Shown here: positions 9,085 through 17,176 of the stretch, piece by piece | Position numbering within the stretch: the stretch's first letter is position 1 | How the letters are laid out: the number at the start of each line of letters is the position of its first letter | Source of the DNA: Desulfovibrio fairfieldensis | GTDB taxonomy: Bacteria; Desulfobacterota; Desulfovibrionia; Desulfovibrionales; Desulfovibrionaceae | Direction of reading: 5' to 3' | DNA: 64,000 bases | Assembly: GCF_001553605.1 (NCBI RefSeq) | Contig: NZ_CP014229.1 | Span: 3,624,501 to 3,688,500, forward strand | Made by a program: the position numbers and the translations under genes | Notes under the pieces: model-generated | What the model saw: the letters and a program-made list of their open reading frames with translations, nothing else | Databases searched by the model: none | Told to the model about the DNA's origin: nothing

Positions 9085-9678
9085 TCAGTGAGGAAATTGG
9101 GTACACCCGAAGTTACGTTGGCCGTCGTAGCCAAGCTCCTTGGTATAGGTTTTGGCGAGGTAGGAGATCTGGCGCAGGACGTCATGGTAACGAGCCCTGT
9201 AGACCTCATGCCCAGCATCCCTGCGCAGCATCTTGCCGTTGTAATCGGGTGCGCCAGCGACCGTGCAATGGTCGATACAGCCCGTGACAGGGCAGCCTAA
9301 TGTGCGCCCCCAAGCATCTTCCACGTTGCGGAAAACGTGGCTGTAGGCTCTGACCTTTTGTCCATCGAGCAGCAAAGCACAGTGGAAGTGCGGATGCTTA
9401 CTTAGGCACTGTTCCCTGACCCAGATGTAACATGGGTCAAGCCCCCATCGCTTGTACTTCTTGACCACATAGGCGAGACAGGTAGATATGTCCCTGTTGT
9501 TGCCAGCCTTAACGTAGGCAACGGGATAGCGTATGTCAAAGCGTACTACGAGAACCTTAGAATGTTTCATCGTGTAATACTCAAGCAGAAGGAGTATCTT
9601 GTTGTTGATATTGTTGATATAACCATATGGATACGCTCTTTGCATGTTATTCATGATGCCTATTGACATATTTCTCAT
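9085..9678 (-). CDS. Inovirus Gp2 / YagK-YfjJ family putative rolling-circle replication protein
   Basis: 197 residues. The core matches the YagK/YfjJ C-terminal or inovirus Gp2 family: 'SKVLVVRFDIRYP', 'IWVREQCLSKHPHFHCALLL' and 'ISYLAKTYTKELGYDGQRNFG'. The HxHxHC-like 'HPHFHC' resembles the HUH metal site of rolling-circle Rep proteins, with Tyr residues near the C-terminus as candidate nucleophiles. Family role is replication of filamentous phage or phage-derived islands. Start ATG at 9678 has AAGGAAACAAC upstream. Its presence with YfjI, AlpA and an integrase resembles CP4-57-like islands. Catalytic activity is inferred, not demonstrated. Confidence 0.85.
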   Translation of the reverse strand: MRNMSIGIMNNMQRAYPYGYINNINNKILLLLEYYTMKHSKVLVVRFDIRYPVAYVKAGNNRDISTCLAYVVKKYKRWGLDPCYIWVREQCLSKHPHFHCALLLDGQKVRAYSHVFRNVEDAWGRTLGCPVTGCIDHCTVAGAPDYNGKMLRRDAGHEVYRARYHDVLRQISYLAKTYTKELGYDGQRNFGCTQFPH

Positions 9679-10040
9679 TGTTGTTTCCTTGTTTGAGTGC
9701 TGTATGTATTATTTTTAATCATTAGTTAATGACGCTGTGTTATTTAATTGAGATTGATACAACTATTTTGTTTATTAATTTTTATATTAAGTATTACATA
9801 CCTCCTAATCCTATATTTATGGAAACTCCTTGATCTCAATGAGAATTCTTTCGGCATGCCGCTATGTTCAGAAATATGATTGTGTCCGAGTTATTACGCC
9901 ATAGCATAATCTCGGATGTATGGCTAACGCCTCAGCATATGCCTTTAGGCTAAGGCGTTAGCCTTCAAAAAATCATTTTTGACAAGCAGGAGCGAGCAAA
10001 AAGCATCTATGGTAAGGGGATAGATGTTTTTCCCATGTCC
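9679..10040. other. AT-rich intergenic region, candidate replication origin
   Basis: 362 bp without a gene. The first ~150 bp upstream of the Gp2-like gene are strongly AT-rich, with GTATGTA near 9701 and the matching TACATAC near 9795. A long hairpin, GGCTAACGCCT (9922-9932) paired with AGGCGTTAGCC (9953-9963), follows. An AT-rich tract and stable hairpin next to a putative HUH Rep gene would suit an excision-state origin; a role as terminator for the upstream 641-residue gene is an alternative. Inference. Confidence 0.35.
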
Positions 10041-11966
10041 TCATGTGCGTTGTCGGTACCTATTTACCTCAAAAAAATCAGGATGAAGCACAACCTTAAG
10101 GTTTGCTGTGGCGTCATCGTAGACTGCCAAGTATTTATGCCTATCGAGAAGGTGTAAAGCATTGTTGGTATTCTCAGCGTTGATCTTGGTCCTTCGCTGT
10201 ATCGTGGAGGAATCAATGCCTTCGTTAAGAAGCTTGTCTTGTTCCCAGCGATTAGTGATACGATAGAGGCTTTCAAGAATCTTTTGCGCATGCAAATATG
10301 CTTGTAGACCACATGGATCATATGCGTAACGTATATGTTCAATCGTGGCGGAAACCAGCTCAATGGCTTGCTCCATTTCCTGACCAGTAACAGGCACAGT
10401 GTGGGGGAGTTCGTGATTCCATGCATGAATATCCCAGGCAAAGCGTATCGCTTGACCGTGCGCCTTAAACAAGCATGGCTTGGCAACGTTAGGCATATCA
10501 GGAATTACGCCGTCGCAAATTTCTTCAGCGAAGTTATAAATGAGCTTCAATGCCTCCGATGTTACTCTGACTTGATAATGGGGAGCATTTCTGTCTTGTG
10601 TGTAAAATATTTCAAGTAGCTGAAGGATCTTTTTATTATACGCGGCGAACGGTTCCCCATTGCTAGTATACAGAAAATCAGGCGCTGAGTTTGAATGAAA
10701 ATATGGAACCATGCGTGCAGTTACACCAATTTCATTCAGGGCTTCATTGCCATAAAACCTACTGGCCACTACTGGCTGCACCAAGTTCACCATCGGCAAA
10801 GCCGGATGTTCTAACTTGACCCGTTTCTTGGCGTTTTCATAGACGTATGGCTCCTGTGTATGTCCCTGCAAGAACAGAGTGGCGGCTTTAGAGTCGCTGA
10901 TCAGCTTGCTGTTGATCATGCTGCCTTCGGCCGTTATGCACCCTTGACACTCGCCCTGCTCATAAAGAACGGAAGCCAACTGAAAGGATGTTGCCTTGTC
11001 TACCAAGAGCTGGATCGGAGCATGGACTTCTCCAACTTTCTGCAACAGATTTCGATTAAATTCCGCAGCGTCGGCAATGGCTCTCGTCAAAACCTCAATT
11101 TCTTCCTGCTGCCCGATGTGTCCAATTGCGTCAAAAGCAGCGGCAAATTTTTTTTCCGCACGCCGCTCTGTGATCTTTTTCGATAACCGGGCTTTTTCCT
11201 TGATGGACTGCGCGCGGTGTTCATAGCCGTCGTTCGCTTGGGAGCAAAACTGGCCAAAGGGGGAGCGCAGATATGACGCAAGCGACGATTTCCTTGTTCC
11301 TGAGTTCGCTATCTGGATCAGCATATCGACGGCAGGCTCTGACCAATCATCGTTGAGAAAGATGGAAACGCGCCCCCATGTGGCAATGGACACAGCTCCA
11401 AGTATGGAAAGCGCTATGCCAATCCGGTCCAAGCCGGTAATATTTGAAATATAATCTGCCGTGTCACAAATTGATTGTGGGATAGATTGGAAGGAACATG
11501 TTCTAAATATTGGCAGTTCCAGTGGCATGATAGAGTGTCGTGACAGCCTCCGTTGCTCTCGGACAATGCGATGTTTGCGGCATTCTTCATCGCAATTTTT
11601 TTTGTATTCTTTGGCCTCTCTATAAAAACGATTGGCCCGTTCTAATTCGTGAAGCGGATCAGCGAGACGGACACCTCTAAAATCAAGGCCTTCGCGCGAG
11701 TAACGACGCCGAGGCGCGTGGACGTTCTTCAAAAGAGGATTTATGATTTCACAACTAACAGAGGACGACGTCTGCGTTTTTACCTGTTCTGAATACGAGG
11801 TAGTGGAATCGGCGAAAGAAACAGCTTGACTATTCCAGTCGTTCTGGTCGGAGTTATCGCCATGAGCATCAGATTCGGCCATTTGCCTTTCCACATCAGC
11901 ACGGATAGCTACGGTGTCTCCGAACCTTTTACGCTGTATTCTCTTATCAGAGTTCTTCTGGTTCAT
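10041..11966 (-). CDS. YfjI / DUF3987 family putative ATPase (island replication/maintenance)
   Basis: 641 residues. After a ~130-residue variable, charged N-terminus comes a DUF3987 region: 'SIATWGRVSIFLNDDW', then a P-loop-like 'ANSGTRKSSLASYL' (about residue 220), a long coiled segment (about 240-310), and 'ITAEGSMINSKLISDS', 'FLQGHTQEPYVYEN' and 'MVNLVQPVVASRFYG' motifs typical of YfjI proteins. These are island-encoded proteins thought to act in replication or mobilisation, fused or related to primase-helicases. Start ATG at 11966 follows AGGAG. Same strand as the surrounding island genes. Its GC is lower than the backbone. Confidence 0.8.
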   Translation of the reverse strand: MNQKNSDKRIQRKRFGDTVAIRADVERQMAESDAHGDNSDQNDWNSQAVSFADSTTSYSEQVKTQTSSSVSCEIINPLLKNVHAPRRRYSREGLDFRGVRLADPLHELERANRFYREAKEYKKNCDEECRKHRIVREQRRLSRHSIMPLELPIFRTCSFQSIPQSICDTADYISNITGLDRIGIALSILGAVSIATWGRVSIFLNDDWSEPAVDMLIQIANSGTRKSSLASYLRSPFGQFCSQANDGYEHRAQSIKEKARLSKKITERRAEKKFAAAFDAIGHIGQQEEIEVLTRAIADAAEFNRNLLQKVGEVHAPIQLLVDKATSFQLASVLYEQGECQGCITAEGSMINSKLISDSKAATLFLQGHTQEPYVYENAKKRVKLEHPALPMVNLVQPVVASRFYGNEALNEIGVTARMVPYFHSNSAPDFLYTSNGEPFAAYNKKILQLLEIFYTQDRNAPHYQVRVTSEALKLIYNFAEEICDGVIPDMPNVAKPCLFKAHGQAIRFAWDIHAWNHELPHTVPVTGQEMEQAIELVSATIEHIRYAYDPCGLQAYLHAQKILESLYRITNRWEQDKLLNEGIDSSTIQRRTKINAENTNNALHLLDRHKYLAVYDDATANLKVVLHPDFFEVNRYRQRT

Positions 11967-12030
11967 ATATGGCTCCTAGCATTTGGGGATGATGTCGGGT
12001 GAGAAAGGGCTTTTATGGTAACACTTTTGA

Positions 12031-12486
12031 TTAGCTGTTATAATCGCCATCATCTCTTTGTTGAGGAACATCACTGTTTCCACCGATGTGGTACGGCGTC
12101 AAAATGGTCCCATCATCCGTATATCTTACCCGGACATATTCGCAATTGCGATTTTCTTCAGAGAGAAGAGCTTTAATCGCGGCAGACGCAGGAACGAGTT
12201 TGTACTTGGGGGCTGTGGGTTGAATTTCTTTTACCGTCAACATCTCTGCGAGCATGGCCGTGACTTGGTTTTTGTTCAAACTCTGCCGCAGAGCGATGGC
12301 GAACGGTGGATGTCCATCTATGTAGTCCTGCGCTACGGCTTTCCGTTTAGCACTTCTGCCGGAGGCAGAAAGGCGCTTACGGGATTTTCGAATGGTTGAC
12401 GAAAATGTTTTTGCGTCGTCCACTCCGTGAGTCATGCCTGTTTCGGCGCTCGCCAAGAGAGGTGTGGACTGAGAGGCGTCGCTCAT
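12031..12486 (-). CDS. Island hypothetical protein
   Basis: 151 residues, no family recognised. The N-terminal half is Ser/Lys/Arg-rich ('SSTIRKSRKRLSASGRSAKR') and the C-terminal half is mixed alpha/beta ('NRNCEYVRVRYTDDGTILTP'). A small DNA-associated protein working with the YfjI-like gene 64 bp downstream is possible but unproven. ATG at 12486 is chosen because AAAGGAGG lies 5 bases upstream; upstream in-frame codons fall inside a large hairpin. That hairpin (12497-12536) abuts the ribosome-binding site and may control expression. Confidence 0.6.
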   Translation of the reverse strand: MSDASQSTPLLASAETGMTHGVDDAKTFSSTIRKSRKRLSASGRSAKRKAVAQDYIDGHPPFAIALRQSLNKNQVTAMLAEMLTVKEIQPTAPKYKLVPASAAIKALLSEENRNCEYVRVRYTDDGTILTPYHIGGNSDVPQQRDDGDYNS

Positions 12487-12496
12487 GATGTCCTCC

Positions 12497-12536
12497 TTTT
12501 GCTCTTCCAGCAGCATCAGCTGCTGGAAGAGCAAAA
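12497..12536. repeat. Perfect 17-bp inverted repeat abutting a ribosome-binding site
   Basis: TTTTGCTCTTCCAGCAG and its exact complement are separated by 6 bases, ending at the AGGAGG that serves the gene starting at 12486. No T-run follows on the minus strand, so a plain terminator is less likely than an operator or a translation-control hairpin. Confidence 0.6.
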
Positions 12537-12578
12537 TTTTTCTATATCAACAAATTCAGAATCCTGAGGCCAAAATGC

Positions 12579-12785
12579 CTAACGAGCCTCAGACGGATCA
12601 ATACGATGCTCTGCCAAGTATGCCTCTAGGTCACAAAGGCGGTAGCGGACGGAACGTCCCAGCTTGACATATGGTATCCCCCTTCGCTTGAAACGGTTCG
12701 CACGGAGGGTGGAAAGGCTTAGACCAGTCCGATCCGCCACCTCCTGCTCAGACAGGCAACGACACGAGGTCTCTGCAGTAGGCAT
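12579..12785 (-). CDS. AlpA/excisionase-type helix-turn-helix protein
   Basis: 68 residues with a MerR-like winged HTH (HTH_17): 'LSEQEVADRTGLSLSTLRAN' followed by 'IPYVKLGRSVRYRLCDLEAY'. Members include AlpA, which activates the CP4-57 integrase gene, and phage excisionases. Start ATG at 12785 has GGGAGG upstream. It lies between the replication-like genes and the integrase, on the same strand, fitting a regulator of island excision or gene expression. No direct evidence separates activator from excisionase. Confidence 0.85.
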   Translation of the reverse strand: MPTAETSCRCLSEQEVADRTGLSLSTLRANRFKRRGIPYVKLGRSVRYRLCDLEAYLAEHRIDPSEAR

Positions 12786-13147
12786 TAGCTGCCTCCCGTT
12801 TTTTTTTTTGGAGCTCCGGCTCTCCTCTTACAGGGGAGGGGAATCTTTGAGCGAGAATTTTGGGGAGAGGATTCGCTTAAATCTACTAATAGGAATAGAT
12901 AGTGATAAGTGCACTGAGACGAGTGAGTAGGACGTTTCTGACGGAACTTTAAAAAATCCGTAGAAGCCTTCGCGCGGTTAGTCGCGAATTATTGAGTTAT
13001 GGATGCCTGTACTCAATTGAGAATGACAGCCATACGGATATGGTCGAGCGGAGAGCAGAAGGATATAAATGAACTTGAATGGTCGCGATGATCGGCACAA
13101 AACAAGAGCCGCCACTGCCTTGCTACTTATGCCTGGAATGTATTGTT
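12786..13147. other. Intergenic region, no gene seen
   Basis: 362 bp between the AlpA-type gene and the AT-rich gene downstream of the integrase. It contains a T10 run near 12800, a short CGCGCGGTTAGTCGCG inverted repeat near 12972, and likely the promoter of the minus-strand AlpA operon. No open frame with a convincing ribosome-binding site is seen. Confidence 0.5.
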
Positions 13148-14164
13148 TTACAATGCAAAGTTATATTCAAAAAATTTTACAGATCGTCTCGTAAGCATTT
13201 GCTTAGCCGTGGATGTTTCTTTCACATGGCGCAACCAATCTTCGGAAGATTGTTCCCCGCTGATTTTTTTAACAGCAGAGTTGAATTGTTTTCTCCATGA
13301 ATTTGTACATACTGAAAATTGTTTGCAGTCGTTACAATTTTCTGCTGTAGACTTTTTACTTGGATCACACTTTATTTTTGCATCATATTTTTTGTATTTA
13401 TCAATAACAAAATCTAGATTACAATTACTGGAAATATATATATCATAAAGCAGAAGCCCGGTAGACTTATAAAATACGTTATTTAACGATTGCCTATGCT
13501 TTCCTGATTTTAATTCCTTATGAATATCTCCCAATATTTCTTGAACGCTGCTATGTTCATAATCTCCATCAGATTTAAAAAGTGTTGCTTGTTTTGTAAG
13601 CTCTTTTATTGTTTCTTTAACTGTAAGATTTTTATTTATAAGAAACAGAATATAATTATTACAATCTCGGACGAGGCATTTTCTTTCTGCAAGTTTAACA
13701 ATTGGAAATGCTTTAGGGAGCTCTATTCCTGATCTAAAATTTAATATTATCTCTTCAATGTTATATGGGAATGGAAGAAAGGATGCTGGAATCATAAATT
13801 TAGATTGTATATCTAAAATATTTTTAATATTTTTAATTTCATTAAATGCTTTTATAATTTGTTCTTTAAAATTTTTAAACGTGAAACGTCTAGTTTCAAA
13901 AATATCACAATTAAATTGTTTATTTAATTCATCAATAACTATAAGCTCACATAACGTCATGACATCAGAAAAAAAATCTAATTGCATTGCGTATGGAATG
14001 TTATAACGCATTTGAAAATGGTCATTTAGTATACACCCAATAGTTTCAATTCCTTTTTCTATATCTCCATTATTATAGCATGACATTTCAAATCTACGTT
14101 TTGCATATTCACAAAAAAAGAAAGATTCTTCCAAAGTCGTCTGGTCAAGAGCGGAGTCTGCCAT
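13148..14164 (-). CDS. AT-rich hypothetical island cargo protein with C-terminal cysteine motif
   Basis: 338 residues, family not recognised. Start ATG at 14164 is 1 bp after the integrase stop, so the two genes are probably cotranscribed; the frame extends upstream inside the integrase but that part is shadow. The protein is helical and Asn/Lys/Ile-rich. Near the C-terminus a cluster 'CDPSKKSTAENCNDCKQFSVC' minus its last residues gives a C-x2-C-x5-C arrangement that could bind zinc. Its GC is far below both the backbone and most island genes, indicating separate acquisition. Position directly behind an integrase is typical for exchangeable cargo such as defence genes, but no defence domain is visible. 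Confidence 0.75.
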   Translation of the reverse strand: MADSALDQTTLEESFFFCEYAKRRFEMSCYNNGDIEKGIETIGCILNDHFQMRYNIPYAMQLDFFSDVMTLCELIVIDELNKQFNCDIFETRRFTFKNFKEQIIKAFNEIKNIKNILDIQSKFMIPASFLPFPYNIEEIILNFRSGIELPKAFPIVKLAERKCLVRDCNNYILFLINKNLTVKETIKELTKQATLFKSDGDYEHSSVQEILGDIHKELKSGKHRQSLNNVFYKSTGLLLYDIYISSNCNLDFVIDKYKKYDAKIKCDPSKKSTAENCNDCKQFSVCTNSWRKQFNSAVKKISGEQSSEDWLRHVKETSTAKQMLTRRSVKFFEYNFAL

Positions 14165-14165
14165 C

Positions 14166-15308
14166 TCACTTTTTCTCCATGTCAAAGATTTCATCTGCAA
14201 TGCTGGCTGCTCGCTGCATCGCTTCATCGGCCAAGTGCGCGTAGCGCTGGGTCATTTGCGGGCTGGAATGTGTCAACAGCTTCTGCAACGTGTATAAATC
14301 GACCTTACCGCTGGAAGCAAGAAACGACGCATAGGCATGGCGCAATCCGTGGAGAGGGCGAAAATTGGGAGGAAGGCCCGCAGCGTCACGAACTCTTCGC
14401 GCAGTGCGAGAAAAAAATTTTCGTTGTCCTCCATCCCTTCCTGGAAATACATAGGGACTGACCGTCCTCTGTATCCGCTCAAAAATTATTTTTGTTGCTG
14501 GCGTCAGAGGTATTCGCTCTGTTTTGCCCTTCTTGGCGGCATCACCGCGTAACGTGATAAAACCTCTTTCAAAATCAATATCATCCCACCGGAGAGCCAT
14601 CAATGCGCCCTTTCTCATCCCTGTTGCCAGTGCTAACCGAAGGAAGGCTGCGGCGTTCTGGTCAGCTTCCTTATCAAGAGCTTCTAGATATTTTTTAAGC
14701 TGGTCCTGTGTGAGACATTCTGTTTTTTCATTATCAACAACCGGCATTTCAAAGTATAGTTTGGAAGAATCAATAGTAGGGCAAAGTCCTTTTTTGACTC
14801 CAAACCGTATAATTCTTCGCAACAGCCCAATGGCATGTTTGATTGTCTGCGGAGATTTGTTAGCTTTGTTCATTCGTTGGCTAACGGCATCGACCTCAAG
14901 AGTGAAAATTTCTTTCGGCAGTTTTTGGGCAAAATCCTTCTCAAGGTATAGCTTGTAGAGCGAAATGTCAGTTTGCCAATTTCTGTTCGGTAAGGCCTCT
15001 TGATAAAGCCTCCATAGCTGTTCAATTGGCATACAGGCAGCTTTCGCCTTCTTTTCCGTTTCTTGCTGCTGCCTGAGTTCCTTCCGTGACAATCGTTTGC
15101 CTTCAATCCTTTCGGCTCGAATGCCGGAAGCTTTCGCCGCAGTCATTGCGTCTGCGTATTGTCTGCCGACCTTTTCCTCAATAACCTTGCCATCTTTTTT
15201 GAAAACTATATAAAAAACCTGTTCGTCGGCATTGGCCTTGCCAAGCCTTTTGACAAGGCGATAAAAGACTCCAGGGTATTTCGTCTTAATTCGTTGAGGT
15301 GTCCCCAC
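14166..15308 (-). CDS. int: Tyrosine recombinase (island integrase)
   Basis: 380 residues. The C-terminal catalytic domain has the family residues: Arg in 'ATGMRKGALMALRW', the 'HGLRHAYASF' box, His in 'LLTHSSPQ' and the nucleophile Tyr in 'TQRYAHL'. A SAM-like core-binding domain precedes it (about residues 75-190) and an arm-binding domain forms the N-terminus. GTG at 15308 is preferred because GGAGG lies 7 bases upstream; a TTG at 15344 is a poorer start. It is transcribed away from the tRNA-Lys att site 160 bp upstream and should integrate and excise the island there. Confidence 0.93.
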   Translation of the reverse strand: MGTPQRIKTKYPGVFYRLVKRLGKANADEQVFYIVFKKDGKVIEEKVGRQYADAMTAAKASGIRAERIEGKRLSRKELRQQQETEKKAKAACMPIEQLWRLYQEALPNRNWQTDISLYKLYLEKDFAQKLPKEIFTLEVDAVSQRMNKANKSPQTIKHAIGLLRRIIRFGVKKGLCPTIDSSKLYFEMPVVDNEKTECLTQDQLKKYLEALDKEADQNAAAFLRLALATGMRKGALMALRWDDIDFERGFITLRGDAAKKGKTERIPLTPATKIIFERIQRTVSPYVFPGRDGGQRKFFSRTARRVRDAAGLPPNFRPLHGLRHAYASFLASSGKVDLYTLQKLLTHSSPQMTQRYAHLADEAMQRAASIADEIFDMEKK

Positions 15309-15465
15309 TTTCCGACCTCCAAATTTTTCCAACTCTATTTCCAACCTTCTTCTTGAAAAAGGGTGCCAGAAAATATTACTAGATACAAGATCTGTTCCAG
15401 ATATCTATATAAAATTAAAAGATAAAGAAAAATGGTAAAAAAAGATGTAATAATAGGCTAATTGC

Positions 15466-15510
15466 CTTTTAAGCAGAGAGTCGCAGGTTCGATCCCCGCA
15501 CGACCCACCA
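15466..15510 (+). other. Attachment site: 3' half of tRNA-Lys(TTT)
   Basis: CTTTTAA (anticodon loop), then the variable loop, T-arm GCAGGTTCGATCCCCGC and acceptor strand ending ACGACCCACCA match tRNA-Lys. The 5' half is absent: upstream sequence is AT-rich island DNA. This is the duplicated tRNA 3' end left by integration, so an intact tRNA-Lys should mark the other island boundary, beyond the left end of the window. Confidence 0.85.
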
Positions 15511-15524
15511 ATTTTCCATCTCAC

Positions 15525-15567
15525 GAAGCCCCGCAAAGCCTCAAAAGCCTTGCGGGGCTTCACTTTT
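15525..15567 (+). terminator. Rho-independent terminator after tRNA-Lys end
   Basis: GAAGCCCCGCAA pairs with TTGCGGGGCTTC, followed by ACTTTTT. It probably terminated the original tRNA-Lys transcript and marks the chromosomal side of the junction. Confidence 0.75.
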
Positions 15568-15639
15568 TCCGGATGTTCCGTCCCGGATTTCCTGCCCGCG
15601 CGCCTGGAACGCAACGTGGATTTGCCCGAGAGCAATGGC

Positions 15640-15795
15640 CGACATCGGCAGTCCTGGCTTTTCCGATCACCTGCAAAAAGTGCCACCACAGGCGATATCC
15701 CAGCGCAATCCCCAGTTCCGCGCCGGCCAAAATTCATTGCCATCGACATCGAGATGTCTGATTGCTTCAAAGAATGCCTGTGCGGCAACGGCCGC
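15640..15795 (-). pseudogene. DinD/BRO-N domain remnant with frameshift
   Basis: The minus strand encodes 'FFEAIRHLDVDGNEFWPAR' and then, after a frameshift near 15717, 'ELGIALGYRLWWHFLQVIGK'. Joined, they match the start of DinD/BRO-N proteins (pattern F..IR..D..G.EYW.AR.L...LGY..W..F..VI.KA). There is no proper start or C-terminal half, so this is a decayed fragment beside the tRNA-Lys integration hotspot, perhaps left by an earlier island. Confidence 0.65.
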
Positions 15796-15887
15796 ATGTT
15801 TGCTGTTCCCCCCATTTTTTTCGCTTGGCAAACCGGCCCCCGCAAGGGGGGGACCGGGTTCCCCCAAGAACCCGGCCCACCCTTTAC

Positions 15888-16070
15888 TTAGTTGTTCTTA
15901 ACCTCCTTTGGAAACACTGCGGAAAATACCTGGCAGGCATCGGCCACGGCGTCTCTCGGGCTCAGTTCCGGATCCAGCGCCAGCATTATGCAGGCCGAAT
16001 GAGCAACCGCAAGCCGCGTTTCGTGGTCGAATTCCGCCACCGTCTGTATCTGTTCCGCTTCCACTACCAT
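15888..16070 (-). CDS. Small conserved-looking hypothetical protein
   Basis: 60 residues, beginning 'MVVEAEQIQTVAEFDHETRL' with ATG at 16070 and AGGAGGG 8 bases upstream. Acidic and helical, with one Cys pair in 'SACIMLALDPELSPRDAVAD'. No membrane segment or known domain. The ribosome-binding site and clean composition support a real gene; function unknown. It stands alone between the dinD remnant and repeat element E1. Confidence 0.6.
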   Translation of the reverse strand: MVVEAEQIQTVAEFDHETRLAVAHSACIMLALDPELSPRDAVADACQVFSAVFPKEVKNN

Positions 16071-16101
16071 GTGCAATCCCTCCTAATTTGATCGCACCCC
16101 C

Positions 16102-16240
16102 CTAGGCGCTGTTTCTGAATTGTCCTTTCGCCCTCTGCCTGCGTCAGGCTCGCCCCATGCGAAGGTCAGGTTTGAATATGCTCCCTTCGCCTCGCCTTTC
16201 TTGGCAGAGTATGACAATTCTTATTCAGAAACGGTCCTAG
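16102..16240. repeat. Structured palindromic element E1
   Basis: Begins TAGGCGCTGTTTCTGAAT and ends ATTCAGAAACGGTCCTAG. Inner helices CTCTGCC/GGCAGAG and GCGAAGG/CCTTCGC are conserved with copies E3 and E4. Same family as 34488, 39414, 41941 and 57733. Confidence 0.8.
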
Positions 16241-16357
16241 TTATTATGAAGATTCCATTATAGTCAAAAATAGATAATTTGCTATAAGAATTTATATTTT
16301 TTGAATGATTATTTATTAATATCAATAAGTTATATTTTACAAGGGGGCGGGATTCTT
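16241..16357. other. AT-rich spacer, no gene
   Basis: Strongly AT-rich stretch that may hold a promoter for a doubtful frame at 16358. Nothing else is seen. Confidence 0.4.
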
Positions 16358-16660
16358 ATGCGCCAGACCCTATTTCTCCCGCGCGGACAAAAAAGGCCGG
16401 GCAGAAGCGGCTTTTCCGGCCTGAGATTATATTGGGGAATGAAGGCTGGTTGGGGATGTTCGTTGTGGTGTCCTCGTAAACTGCCGACTTTTCATCCGGC
16501 GAATTGTCATCGTCACTTCGAGATGACGCGGGCCGAACGCCCGCTGTTTTGCCGCCGCTACACTTTTGCCGGGGCGGGTTCGGCCGCCCGGCAGACGGTC
16601 GTCAGCGCCGGTTTCCGCGTACAAAATTTTGGCGTTGACGGTCCGGGGGCTAAGGGCTAG
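16358..16660 (+). CDS. Doubtful 100-residue open frame
   Basis: ATG at 16358 follows AAGGGGGCGGG after AT-rich DNA, and the frame stays open to 16660. The product is rich in Arg, Gly and aromatic residues ('MRQTLFLPRGQKRPGRSGF') and matches nothing recognised. A GGCCGG...CCGGCC hairpin (about 16395-16420) lies inside the frame. It may be non-coding; listed only to account for this stretch. Confidence 0.2.
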   Translation: MRQTLFLPRGQKRPGRSGFSGLRLYWGMKAGWGCSLWCPRKLPTFHPANCHRHFEMTRAERPLFCRRYTFAGAGSAARQTVVSAGFRVQNFGVDGPGAKG

Positions 16661-16716
16661 GGGGGGAATCGTCGAAAAGCGGCTTTGTATGTGCCAACTG
16701 GTTTCACATTTACCGG

Positions 16717-17151
16717 ATGGATGCCATGCGAATGTCTCTGTGTCTTTTTAGAGTGGCGGCGCTGCTGCTCATCCCGCTGTTGGCGGTGAGTCCGCGCGCC
16801 GTGGCCGGTTTCATTCCCACTCTTTACAACCTTTCGGATGAGGACTCGCGTCGGCTGGAGGCGGCGCGACGGGATCTGGAAGGCAAGATCGTGCGCCATT
16901 ATCTCATGGCGCGCGGCCAGCAGGAAGAGGCGGCGGCCAAGGCCGCGGCCGCCATGAGCGACGAGCAGCGCCGCAAAACCATTGATGTGGATATTCCCAA
17001 ATACATCAAGGGCAGCTCCGGCGACGGCCTGCTGGTCCTGCTGGCGATCCTGCTCGTGGGCGGCGCCGTGCTGGGGGCCGCGCTGGGAGGGGCATCCTCC
17101 CGCTGCGATGACGACGACTACAATCATAACCGAAATTATTGCTGCCCTTGA
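16717..17151 (+). CDS. Exported protein with C-terminal membrane anchor (PA2779-like layout)
   Basis: 144 residues: signal peptide ('LLLIPLLAVSPRAVAG', cut after about residue 30), a charged helical region (about 35-95), then a transmembrane helix ('GLLVLLAILLVGGAVLGAAL') and a short Cys/Asp-rich tail 'RCDDDDYNHNRNYCC'. The signal-helix-TM order recalls PA2779 family proteins, but sequence similarity judged by eye is weak. Followed after 25 bp by a TPR lipoprotein on the same strand; the pair probably forms an envelope-associated unit. Confidence 0.65.
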   Translation: MDAMRMSLCLFRVAALLLIPLLAVSPRAVAGFIPTLYNLSDEDSRRLEAARRDLEGKIVRHYLMARGQQEEAAAKAAAAMSDEQRRKTIDVDIPKYIKGSSGDGLLVLLAILLVGGAVLGAALGGASSRCDDDDYNHNRNYCCP

Positions 17152-17176
17152 GACGGCGGAGAAAGGAGGATTTGCC

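Noticed and set aside
15466..15510. Complete tRNA-Lys gene
   Set aside because: Only the 3' half is present; the 5' half and D-arm are missing.
16982..17176. N-terminal extension of the TPR lipoprotein
   Set aside because: It overlaps the preceding gene and lacks the lipoprotein signal; ATG at 17177 has a strong ribosome-binding site.
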